Virus record (IMG/VR): IMGVR_UViG_3300030098_000885
Coordinates: 1,484-22,269 of that record
Origin: a virus
Reading direction: 5' to 3' (one strand)
DNA length: 20,786 bases
A program made the translations under genes and the position numbers. Below are positions 13,829 through 20,786 of this stretch, in pieces (position 1 is the stretch's first letter; each line of letters begins with the position of its first letter). The notes beneath the pieces are model-generated. The model did no database searches and had not been told where the DNA came from. It saw only the letters and a program-made list of their open reading frames with translations.

Positions 13829-14074
13829 ATGTCATTTATAGAAACAGAAGCATCATACAGAATAGAGATAATAAATGGTAAACCTGTCAAGATTATTACA
13901 CCACAAACAGAGGTTACATTAACTAATATGAAAACAGGGCAAGAATATAACTCAGACGCAGAAGCTATGCAGGACGTACAAAACCCTGAAACAGAGACTG
14001 TAGCCGATGATATTAGAAGAGATGTTAAGGTAACGGTAGAAGCGCTACCTTTAGGTGGTGATTCTAAGTTGTAA
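13829..14074 (+). CDS. Small conserved phage protein, 81 aa
   Basis: 81 residues, ATG 1 nt after the previous stop, with a weak GGGA upstream. The sequence MSFIETEASYRIEIINGKPV, then KIITPQTEVTLTNMKTGQEY, then NSDAEAMQDVQNPETETVAD and DIRRDVKVTVEALPLGG resembles a small marine phage virion protein I remember ('EVTLTNMKTGQEYNSDAEA...IRRDV.V.V..LPLG'). It has a beta-hairpin-like centre and an acidic helix. It is in the same reading frame as the gene at 14108, separated by one TAA and 33 bases. The function is unknown. Confidence 0.8.
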   Translation: MSFIETEASYRIEIINGKPVKIITPQTEVTLTNMKTGQEYNSDAEAMQDVQNPETETVADDIRRDVKVTVEALPLGGDSKL

Positions 14075-14107
14075 AACAAAGGATTTTTATATATTATAAA
14101 TAAAATT
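14075..14107 (+). promoter_or_regulatory. Longest intergenic gap; possible regulatory leader
   Basis: The only gap over about 15 nt in the window, and AT-only in its last 25 bases. It holds AAAGGA at 14078-14083, too far (24 nt) from ATG 14108 to act as a normal ribosome site, and TATAAATA at 14095-14102. Both are weak signals in such AT-rich DNA, and no hairpin or terminator is visible. A promoter or leader for the following gene block is possible but unsupported beyond position. Confidence 0.2.
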
Positions 14108-15061
14108 ATGACTATTTCTAGAGGACAAACACCCAGACAATTATACGGATTAGGAAGCTTTATTAAAAAGATAACTAGACCTGTTAAGAAAGTAGTAAGC
14201 AAAGCTAAAGATTTTGTTAAGTCTGATTTAGGTAAAGTTGGATTATTAGCTTTAGGATCAGGTATTCCTTTTGGAGGTGGTAATTTTTTTGGAAGTGGTA
14301 GTTTATTTGGTAAAGTAGCAGGTAGTCCTCTTGTTAGTGGTATTCTTAAAAGTGAAGCTGCTAAAAAACTTGGTGGTGTTCTAAGAGACGTGGCTATTGG
14401 AACAGGAGTTGCAGGTGTCACTGATTATCTTACAAGACCAGAGTTAGACCCTTCGCAACAAAGAATAATGGGTAGAACACAAGAAGAATTAGATGAGTTA
14501 GAAGATCAACTTAGAACAAATTATAAAAACCTTGGATACACAGAAGGTGAAATAGATTTACTCGTAGAACAAAATATGAAAGAGTATGGAAGAGATATGA
14601 ATGCATATGGTGGCCGTATTGGTTATTCTAATGGATCTGAAGATTACGAAAGAAGATTTATGGAACTTGTAGCAGAACTTAGAGAAGCAGGTTTTACTCA
14701 AGAACAAGCAATTGAAGAAGCTAGAGATAGACTTTCTAAAGATATGGCTGAAGGTGGCCGTATTGGTTATGCTATGGGAGATACTGCAGAAGACAACGCG
14801 ATGCAGGCATCAGGCATCATGGGTCTACCATTGAATGAAAACCCTGCAGGTGTAACAGAATTAGACCTTAGAAATACTGGTGGATTTATTCCTCCAGTTG
14901 GTGTAAAAGAGAAGGCAGACGACATCCCTGCGATGCTTTCAAATAACGAATTTGTATTTACTGCCGATGCTGTAAGAGGTATGGGCGATGGTGACGTTAA
15001 CAAAGGTGCCGAACGTATGTATAGTATGATGAAACAATTAGAAAACGGAGGAAGAGTATAA
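14108..15061 (+). CDS. Virion protein with GGRIGY repeats and conserved C-terminal domain
   Basis: 317 residues. Residues 1-40 are basic and helical (TRPVKKVVSKAKDFVKSD). Residues 41-110 are Gly-rich and hydrophobic (KVGLLALGSGIPFGGGNFFG). Residues 120-215 are acidic helix, interrupted by GGRIGY at 168-173 and again at 216-221. Residues 252-317 (ELDLRNTGGFIPPVGVKEKA, then DDIPAMLSNNEFVFTADAVR, then GMGDGDVNKGAERMYSMMKQL) are a domain that I remember as very common in marine phage structural proteins. No ribosome site lies at normal distance from ATG 14108. The structural role is likely; an internal (ejection) protein is one possibility because of the membrane-like Gly region. No enzyme motif is visible. 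Confidence 0.8.
   Translation: MTISRGQTPRQLYGLGSFIKKITRPVKKVVSKAKDFVKSDLGKVGLLALGSGIPFGGGNFFGSGSLFGKVAGSPLVSGILKSEAAKKLGGVLRDVAIGTGVAGVTDYLTRPELDPSQQRIMGRTQEELDELEDQLRTNYKNLGYTEGEIDLLVEQNMKEYGRDMNAYGGRIGYSNGSEDYERRFMELVAELREAGFTQEQAIEEARDRLSKDMAEGGRIGYAMGDTAEDNAMQASGIMGLPLNENPAGVTELDLRNTGGFIPPVGVKEKADDIPAMLSNNEFVFTADAVRGMGDGDVNKGAERMYSMMKQLENGGRV
14609..14626 (+). repeat. 18-bp GGRIGY repeat, copy 1
   Basis: Reads ggtggccgtattggttat, coding Gly-Gly-Arg-Ile-Gly-Tyr at residues 168-173 of the gene at 14108. It is identical to the copy at 14753-14770, 144 bp downstream and in the same frame. The Arg codon CGT is unusual here, where most Arg codons are AGA. Confidence 0.9.
14753..14770 (+). repeat. 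18-bp GGRIGY repeat, copy 2
   Basis: An exact copy of 14609-14626, at residues 216-221 of the same gene. It is preceded by Asp-Met-Ala-Glu, while the first copy is preceded by Asp-Met-Asn-Ala-Tyr. Confidence 0.9.
14810..14827 (+). repeat. 18-bp SGIMGL repeat, copy 1
   Basis: Reads tcaggcatcatgggtcta, coding Ser-Gly-Ile-Met-Gly-Leu at residues 235-240 of the gene at 14108. An identical, in-frame copy lies at 15733-15750 in the next gene. The nine bases ggcatcatg recur in frame at 12862-12870. Confidence 0.9.
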
Positions 15062-15864
15062 TGGCCGAAACAATAACACAGATAAATCAACCAGCTCCGT
15101 TTATAGAAGCGGCAGCGAAACCATTTTTAACTCAGTTAACTCAAGCAGTTGGCGGTCTTCAGACACAAAATCTTGCTGATCAATTTGGTCCACAATTTGT
15201 GGCTGGACCAAGTGCATTACAAACACAAGCACAAAATTTAGCAAGTGGATTAGGTGGATTTGAACCTTTTTTACAAACTGCAGCTGCAAGCACTGGTCCT
15301 CAAGCTTATCAACAATTTATGTCACCATTTCAAAGAGATGTTATTGACACAACTTTACAAGACTTTGATCGTCAAACACAAAAAGGTTTGGGATCAATTT
15401 CTGATGCGGCGATAAGAAGAGGAGCGTTTGGTGGTGCAAGACAAGGTGTAGCTGAATCTGAATTTATGGCACAATCAGATAGAAACAGAGCGGCACTACA
15501 GGCACAATTGTTACAACAAGGTTTTGGTCAGGCACAACAAGCAGCACAACAGAATTTTATGAATCAAATGGGATTAGCACAGGCAGCTCCTGCATTGTTA
15601 GGTCAACAGATTGCTGGTTTATCAACACTTGGTGCACAACAACAAGCACAAGCGCAAGCTGGTTTAACTGCTCAACAACAATTAGCCCAGGCACAAGCTA
15701 ATCAACAGATAAATGCAGCACAGACTTTAGGATCAGGCATCATGGGTCTAATCTCAGGATACCCTGGCGGAATACAAACACAAATGCAACCAACACCTAG
15801 CCCATTACAAACAGCATTAAGTGCAGGTGCTACATTGGCTGGTATATATAGAGCATTAGATTAA
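15061..15864 (+). CDS. Gln/Ala-rich virion protein, candidate internal/ejection protein
   Basis: 267 residues, with ATG sharing a base with the previous stop. It is very rich in Gln and Ala (for example QAQLLQQGFGQAQQAAQQNF and GAQQQAQAQAGLTAQQQLAQ), so largely helical. The conserved core is FMSPFQRDVIDTTLQDFDRQ at 86-105 followed by GSISDAAIRRGAFGGARQGV at 111-130, a pattern I remember in marine podovirus structural proteins. It ends with SGIMGL, a Pro/Gln stretch and a hydrophobic helix (TALSAGATLAGIYRALD). Composition and position before the giant protein suggest an internal virion protein released with the DNA. The function is unproved. Confidence 0.75.
   Translation: MAETITQINQPAPFIEAAAKPFLTQLTQAVGGLQTQNLADQFGPQFVAGPSALQTQAQNLASGLGGFEPFLQTAAASTGPQAYQQFMSPFQRDVIDTTLQDFDRQTQKGLGSISDAAIRRGAFGGARQGVAESEFMAQSDRNRAALQAQLLQQGFGQAQQAAQQNFMNQMGLAQAAPALLGQQIAGLSTLGAQQQAQAQAGLTAQQQLAQAQANQQINAAQTLGSGIMGLISGYPGGIQTQMQPTPSPLQTALSAGATLAGIYRALD
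15733..15750 (+). repeat. 18-bp SGIMGL repeat, copy 2
   Basis: Identical to 14810-14827 with the same codons (residues 225-230 of the gene at 15061). The flanking sequence differs (LG before and IS after, against QA and PL at the first copy). Confidence 0.9.
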
Positions 15865-16718
15865 TGAGTAACGTTTTTAAAAGACCTATGTTTAGAAAAG
15901 GCGGTGAAGTCGGAGGTGGTATTACTTCTGGTATGAGAAACCTATATGCAAGTGGTAATGAAAAACCATCAGAAAGAATTAGAAAAGTTCTTGAAGAAAA
16001 CTCTGCACCGGCTATCGATCCTATCAATCAATTGTTAATTGAAGGTGGATTAAGAGGTATGAAAACTGCGGGTCAAGGAGGATTATTTGCAAATTTAGCT
16101 GCTGCATTTGAACAACCTACACAAAATTTATTTAAAAATTTAAACCTAAAAAGAAAACAAGACAAGGAAATAGCACTTGAAGGTGTGATTGCAGATATAG
16201 GTAAAGAAGAGTCAGATGAAGCAAATAGAGTAAAAAAAGAAATAGCTCAACTACAAAACGATAGGATTGAAGCTGAGGGTAATTTAGATAGACAAAATAA
16301 AATTGATCTTCAAATAAAAAAAGGTGAACAAAAATTAGCTGAAATAGAGAAAAAAGCAAAACTTAAAGTTGGTAAAGAGTTTAGAACAGATCAAGTAAGA
16401 CCTGCATTTGAAAATGTAGTAAACACATTAACAGCCACATACGTAGACAGCAAAAACCCTGCAGTAAAAGCTAATCCAGATCAAACAGCTTTTAATGTAA
16501 CTAAATTTAGAAGAGAGGCATCGCCTGAAGTTTTAGCTAAATACAAAGGATTTAAACCATACACATTTGATAACAAAGGAAAAATTATAGCTTTACCAAC
16601 AGATAGATATCAACCAGGTGATATCATATATGATCCACTAACTTCAGATTTTTTAATTTTTGACAATGCAGGTGGAACTTACATATTAGATCCGTTAACA
16701 TTTGAAATACAGGAGTAA
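15864..16718 (+). CDS. Coiled-coil virion protein with FKRPMFRKGG N-terminus
   Basis: 284 residues, with ATG overlapping the previous TAA. It opens MSNVFKRPMFRKGGEVGGGI, a basic Gly-rich tag that I remember at the start of many marine phage proteins. Residues 45-90 are helical (INQLLIEGGLRGMKTAGQGG). Residues 92-170 are strongly charged with heptad-like spacing (EEANRVKKEIAQLQNDRIEA-type) and probably form a coiled coil. Residues 175-215 are mixed. Residues 228-284 are a beta-domain (YTFDNKGKIIALPTDRYQPG, then DIIYDPLTSDFLIFDNAGGT). It lies directly before the giant protein. An internal or tail-associated role is inferred; no enzyme motif is seen. Confidence 0.8.
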   Translation: MSNVFKRPMFRKGGEVGGGITSGMRNLYASGNEKPSERIRKVLEENSAPAIDPINQLLIEGGLRGMKTAGQGGLFANLAAAFEQPTQNLFKNLNLKRKQDKEIALEGVIADIGKEESDEANRVKKEIAQLQNDRIEAEGNLDRQNKIDLQIKKGEQKLAEIEKKAKLKVGKEFRTDQVRPAFENVVNTLTATYVDSKNPAVKANPDQTAFNVTKFRREASPEVLAKYKGFKPYTFDNKGKIIALPTDRYQPGDIIYDPLTSDFLIFDNAGGTYILDPLTFEIQE

Positions 16719-16721
16719 CCT

Positions 16722-19700
16722 ATGGCTACTCTAAGCCTAGAAGATCCAAGATTTCAACCTTTAACTCCTGAAGAAGAGGAGAGAAGAAAGAAACAAAAAA
16801 AGATTACAGAAGATAATAAACAAGATCTTGTCAAAGCAGGCACAGATGAAACTGATATTGAATTACCTGCAGAAGAAAATAATGAAGTAAGCGGACTTAC
16901 ATCTTTTGTATCGGGTATTGCATCAGGCGCAATTAAAATACCAGAGGGTGTGGCATCTATAACAGCAGAATTAATGGATTTAGGAGCTGGTCAATTATTA
17001 GGTTTACCTTCTACAAAAGATTCATCTATCAGTGCAGTTGCAGAAGTAGAAAAATTTTTTGATACAATAAATCCATTTGAAGAATTTGCAGATCAGAGAG
17101 CTGCTGGTAAGATATCAGAAGCTTTAACCCAATTAATTGGTTTTGGTACAGCAGGTGGTAAGATAGCTTTGAAAACGGCTGATGCTATTGCAGAACGAAT
17201 AGCAAAAAAAGCAGTTAGTGCAAAGAAAGCTGGTAAATATGTTGATCCAAAAAATCCTAATTTTAAAAAAGGTACAAAAAAAGCAGCACAATTAAACAAA
17301 TTAACAGGTGCAAAAAGATTTGGTGTAATGGCTGTTGGTGGTGGTGCTGGTGAAGTATTTGTAGTTGATAATGAAAAGATAGGTACATTTGGAGATTTAT
17401 TTGAAGCAGGGCCTACAGAATTAGATAGAGAACAATCTACTGATATAGCAGAAGATGCATCAAGAAAATTGTTAAACAGAATTAAATTTGGATCAGAATC
17501 TGTGTTGCTTTCACCTTTTGTATATGGTGTAGGTAAAGGTGCTAAAGCATTAGCAAAAAGAGGAAAAGAACTTGCCTATAGTAGTTCTAGATTAGAAAGA
17601 GCTTTAGATAAACTTGCATCTGTATTTAGATTTAGAGGAACTAAACCACAAGAAATTGCAGTTGCAAAACAACAGCAAAAAGCAAGATCAATGAGAGATA
17701 CTAATTTTGCAGAAGAAAAAGTAGCATTAATAGATAGAGAAATAGATAAAGTATTTCCTGAATACAGAAAATTTTTCAACGCATCTTCTAACGAAGAAAG
17801 AAAACAATTTTTAAAATTATTGGATGACACATTGTTTGAAGGTGATTTAACAAAACCTCTAGATGCAACTTTAAAAAAAGATATTTTAACAACTATTACA
17901 AAAAGAATGGGTAAACAAGAGGGTGCAATAACGGGTAACAAAATTTTAGACATACTAGATAAAACAAGAAAAGAATTTAATAATTTATTAGAAATAACTG
18001 CATCAGGACCAGGAGCAAAAGTAGATTTACCTACGGGTGTTACTAAAGACCTTAGAAAGATTATGGGTAATAGAGTTAAAAATTACATAGGTAATACTTT
18101 TGAAATATTTGAAGATGCGGAAGCTGGTTTTTTTCAAAAATATAAACCTACAAAAGATGCAGTAAAAAATGCTGCAGCATTATTTAAAAGATATGCAGCT
18201 AAAAATAATAATCCAATTACAGATTTAGAAGCAGAGGGTATGGTTAATGACATTGTAAAACAAGTTAGAAAAATGGATCCAAAGAAAGATACACTACCAA
18301 CTTTTGTGTATCAAAATTTATCTAAATCTGCAGACGATGCAATGGGATTAAAAACATTTGCACAAACTTTAACTAAAAATTTACCAGGCGGTAAAAAAGA
18401 AATACAAGTTATAGGTAAAGGATCTAAAATATTTAGAGAATTGTTTGGCGAAATCAATGATGTAAGACACTCTATTTTTGAAGGGACTAACAGATTGTCT
18501 GCAATAGCAAGAAAGAATCAATTATTTGATGAGATATTAGATGCTGATGCAGTGGCTAAAGCCAATGCAAAATCAAATACGCCATTTGGACAAAGAGGTT
18601 TTTTTCACAGCAGTCCATTAGCTGCAAAAAGAGCGTTTGGCAATCAAGCAGATATTGTATCAATGGATGATTACGTAAAAGAATATTTTAAAGATGGTGT
18701 ATTGGTAAATAGATTATCTGGCACATATACAACAAGAGAAATAGCAGAGGGATTTACAAACGTATCTAAAATACAAGATTTTATGAGAGGTGATACTGGT
18801 GGCGCGTTGGGTAGAACTTTTTCTGCAGCATGGAGATATGGAGTTTTAACACCTAAAGCTGGTGCACAATATGCAAAAACAATTTTATCTATACCAACAC
18901 ACATAAGAAATTTTTTAAGTTCTGCAGCATTTTCTATTGCAAATGGTGCAATACTTTCTGACCCAAGACTTTTTGCAAGAGCAATGCAAAATGCATTTGG
19001 TAGCGTTCAGGTGGGTGGACCTAGAAAAGAATTATCACAAGAAAAATACAGGGAATACTTAGAATTAGGTATTGTAAATACAAATGTAAGGCTTGGAGAT
19101 CTACGTAATCTAATGAAAGATATTAGATTTGGTGAGGGTAATATTGCAACCGATAGTGTTTTAAAACCAATGTTAGAAACTTTAGGTAAAAAAACATCTA
19201 GAGGTATTAAAAAAGCTGGTAAGTTCATGCAGGACTTATATGTAGCTGAAGATGACATTTGGAAAATTATTAATTATGAAACACAATTAATAAAAAGAGG
19301 AGATCTATATAAAAAAGCAGGTATCAAAATATCTCCCGACGCACTTAAAAAAGAAGTTGCAGAAATTGTACAAGACACCGTTCCAAACTATGCAAAGGTT
19401 GGTGAGTTTGTAAGAGCCATGCGTGTATCTCCACTTGGTAATTTTATGTCATGGCCATCAGAAGTATTTAGAACAGGTGCAGGTATATTTAGACAGATAA
19501 TGAAAGATTTAAAAGACCCTGTAACAGGTAAAATAAATCCAGTAACGAGCACAAACCCTATGAAAGCAGAGGGTATAAAAAGACTTATAGGTACAACATT
19601 TGCCATGAGTGTAATTCCATATGGTTTAATAAAAGGATCACAAGCAATTTATGGAGTAACGCAAGAAGAGGCAGATGCAGCAAGAGACTTTGTTGCACCG

Positions 19701-20786
19701 TGGTCAAAAAATTCACAATTAATTTTTGTTAAAGACCCAAATACAGGTGAGTTGTATTACACAGATTGGTCTAAAAATAATGTATACGATACACTTACAA
19801 GACCATTTCAAAGTTTACTTACAAATATACAACAAGGTATAGAAGACGAAGAAGTATTATTAAAAGGTTTTATAGAGGGTATTACAAAAGCTGCAGGTGA
19901 AACAGCATCACCATTTATATCAGAGTCTATTTATTCAGAGGCATTTGCAGACATTATGTTAAGAGGTGGTAGGACTAGAGAAGGTCAGGAGTTGTGGACA
20001 GATACAACACCTTTACCAGAACAAATAGTTATTGGTATGCAACACGTAATTAAAACATTAAAACCTACAACTGCACCTTTTGAAAGAACGGTAAAAGGTA
20101 TAAGAAAGATACCAGGTAAAGGTCCTGTAATGTATGAGGTGCCAAAAGAACTTGCGGGTATATTTGGTTTTAGATTAGAAAAAGTTAATCCAGAAAAAGC
20201 GTTAGGATTTTACTTGTATGATCTTAGACAAGGTCAATCAGAAGCAACCAAATTATTTACCGGTGGTAAGTTTGGTGTGTTATCTGGTGAACCTAAAACA
20301 CCAAAAGATGTAATTGAGAGATATTTTGTTGCAAACAAAGCTTTGTTTCAAGTTAGAAAAGACGCACAAAAACATTTATTAAACGCTATGAAGTTAGGTG
20401 TTAATCCAAATAAACTAGAAGAGATATTTGAAAAAAGAGGTATACCAACTGGATTATTAGATAGTTTATTATCCGGTGAGTTTAAACCTTTTTTTCCTTC
20501 AGAAAAAATTCAAGAAAGATTTGAAGACATTGCATTTGAAGGTGGACAACCGAACCCATTCTTAGGTGCAGAAGGAACGCTTGAAGCTATGAGAAATCTA
20601 ATGGAAACACAAAATTTATATGGTGATTTTAATTTAGATTTAAAAGACTTTTTACCAGATACTGATCCAGCAGGTCAGTCTGCATTACCACCAACCGATA
20701 TGCCTAACGCTGCAGTGATACAAACGTCACAAGCACCAGGAAACATGAATCAAGGTTTGACACCAGTAGAAAACGCATTATTATCC
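16722..20786 (+). CDS. Giant internal virion protein candidate, 3' truncated
   Basis: At least 1355 residues with no stop codon; the frame is open from ATG 16722, six bases after AGGAG, to the last base of the window. The N-terminal 55 residues are acidic and charged. Residues 57-100 (LTSFVSGIASGAIKIPEGVA) and 127-147 are Gly/Ala-rich hydrophobic. The middle is helical and basic. A conserved-looking block at 887-932 (VPNYAKVGEFVRAMRVSPLG, then NFMSWPSEVFRTGAGIFRQI) matches a motif I recall in large marine phage virion proteins. The last residues, GLTPVENALLS, match a terminal motif I remember, so the true end is probably close. Size and position fit the largest ejection protein of a podovirus (analogous to T7 gp16). 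I saw no lysozyme or transglycosylase motif. Confidence 0.85.
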   Translation, partial: MATLSLEDPRFQPLTPEEEERRKKQKKITEDNKQDLVKAGTDETDIELPAEENNEVSGLTSFVSGIASGAIKIPEGVASITAELMDLGAGQLLGLPSTKDSSISAVAEVEKFFDTINPFEEFADQRAAGKISEALTQLIGFGTAGGKIALKTADAIAERIAKKAVSAKKAGKYVDPKNPNFKKGTKKAAQLNKLTGAKRFGVMAVGGGAGEVFVVDNEKIGTFGDLFEAGPTELDREQSTDIAEDASRKLLNRIKFGSESVLLSPFVYGVGKGAKALAKRGKELAYSSSRLERALDKLASVFRFRGTKPQEIAVAKQQQKARSMRDTNFAEEKVALIDREIDKVFPEYRKFFNASSNEERKQFLKLLDDTLFEGDLTKPLDATLKKDILTTITKRMGKQEGAITGNKILDILDKTRKEFNNLLEITASGPGAKVDLPTGVTKDLRKIMGNRVKNYIGNTFEIFEDAEAGFFQKYKPTKDAVKNAAALFKRYAAKNNNPITDLEAEGMVNDIVKQVRKMDPKKDTLPTFVYQNLSKSADDAMGLKTFAQTLTKNLPGGKKEIQVIGKGSKIFRELFGEINDVRHSIFEGTNRLSAIARKNQLFDEILDADAVAKANAKSNTPFGQRGFFHSSPLAAKRAFGNQADIVSMDDYVKEYFKDGVLVNRLSGTYTTREIAEGFTNVSKIQDFMRGDTGGALGRTFSAAWRYGVLTPKAGAQYAKTILSIPTHIRNFLSSAAFSIANGAILSDPRLFARAMQNAFGSVQVGGPRKELSQEKYREYLELGIVNTNVRLGDLRNLMKDIRFGEGNIATDSVLKPMLETLGKKTSRGIKKAGKFMQDLYVAEDDIWKIINYETQLIKRGDLYKKAGIKISPDALKKEVAEIVQDTVPNYAKVGEFVRAMRVSPLGNFMSWPSEVFRTGAGIFRQIMKDLKDPVTGKINPVTSTNPMKAEGIKRLIGTTFAMSVIPYGLIKGSQAIYGVTQEEADAARDFVAPWSKNSQLIFVKDPNTGELYYTDWSKNNVYDTLTRPFQSLLTNIQQGIEDEEVLLKGFIEGITKAAGETASPFISESIYSEAFADIMLRGGRTREGQELWTDTTPLPEQIVIGMQHVIKTLKPTTAPFERTVKGIRKIPGKGPVMYEVPKELAGIFGFRLEKVNPEKALGFYLYDLRQGQSEATKLFTGGKFGVLSGEPKTPKDVIERYFVANKALFQVRKDAQKHLLNAMKLGVNPNKLEEIFEKRGIPTGLLDSLLSGEFKPFFPSEKIQERFEDIAFEGGQPNPFLGAEGTLEAMRNLMETQNLYGDFNLDLKDFLPDTDPAGQSALPPTDMPNAAVIQTSQAPGNMNQGLTPVENALLS

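Noticed and set aside
14095-14102. TATAAATA, the T4 late promoter consensus, just before ATG 14108
   Set aside because: The same 8-mer also occurs inside coding sequence (near 8413 and 11873), so chance explains it in this AT-rich DNA, and the neck genes do not suggest a T4-type late transcription system.
13807-14421. 204-codon open frame on the minus strand
   Set aside because: It spans the gap between two well-supported + strand genes and overlaps both; its Pro/Leu/Thr-rich translation is what antisense of these genes gives. All genes in the window are on the + strand.
17093-19606. Several minus-strand open frames of 68-125 codons
   Set aside because: All lie inside the giant + strand frame, which is open throughout and has phage-like composition; they have no ribosome sites or recognisable motifs.
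1-20786. tRNA genes, attachment sites, insertion sequences and rho-independent terminators
   Set aside because: I found no cloverleaf pattern, no transposase-like frame, and no GC-rich hairpin followed by T residues; gaps between genes are too short to hold most of these.

Overview
The window is a compact late structural segment of a tailed double-stranded DNA phage. It is AT-rich (roughly a third G+C by eye). All 24 genes are on the + strand, and neighbours overlap by 1-8 nt or are separated by about a dozen bases. I saw no host-type genes, tRNAs, integrase, replication genes or lysis genes. The neck and tail proteins point to a short-tailed (podovirus) particle of the P22/SU10 kind: an adaptor (895-1593) and a large beta-propeller-like nozzle/hub protein (10325-12532). 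Many proteins resemble, from memory, families abundant in marine phage metagenomes, including phages of SAR11-like bacteria. The host is an inference from low G+C and family resemblance only.

Layout. 1-1593: three neck/tail-connector proteins, the first truncated by the window edge. 1606-10315: about 8.7 kb of tail fibre, tail-tip and accessory genes lying between the adaptor and the nozzle gene. This block includes a fibre with a cupredoxin-like domain (2044-3075), two fibre genes sharing an N-terminal docking block (3436-4395 and 6224-6682), a carbohydrate-binding-type fibre (4618-5676), four consecutive small beta-rich receptor-binding candidates (6682-9124), a 22-residue-repeat protein (9136-9579) and a widespread marine structural protein (9587-10315). 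Small acidic genes, possible fibre-assembly helpers, are interleaved (4404-4616, 5679-5849, 5861-6211, 7265-7438). 10325-14074: the nozzle protein and several small virion proteins. 14108-20786: large, low-complexity or helical proteins, ending in a giant open reading frame of at least 1355 codons that runs off the window. These are best read as candidate internal (ejection) proteins.

How they may work together. The adaptor and nozzle would close the head and form the short tail. The many fibre and tip proteins would dock on that tail and bind the host surface. The Gly/Ala/Gln-rich proteins after the nozzle, plus the giant protein, would leave the capsid with the DNA. CpG frequency changes abruptly at gene and domain boundaries in the fibre block, as expected if receptor modules have been exchanged. 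The points most worth following are the intact copper-ligand set in a virion fibre, the identical-codon repeats across internal proteins, and the size and arrangement of the receptor block.
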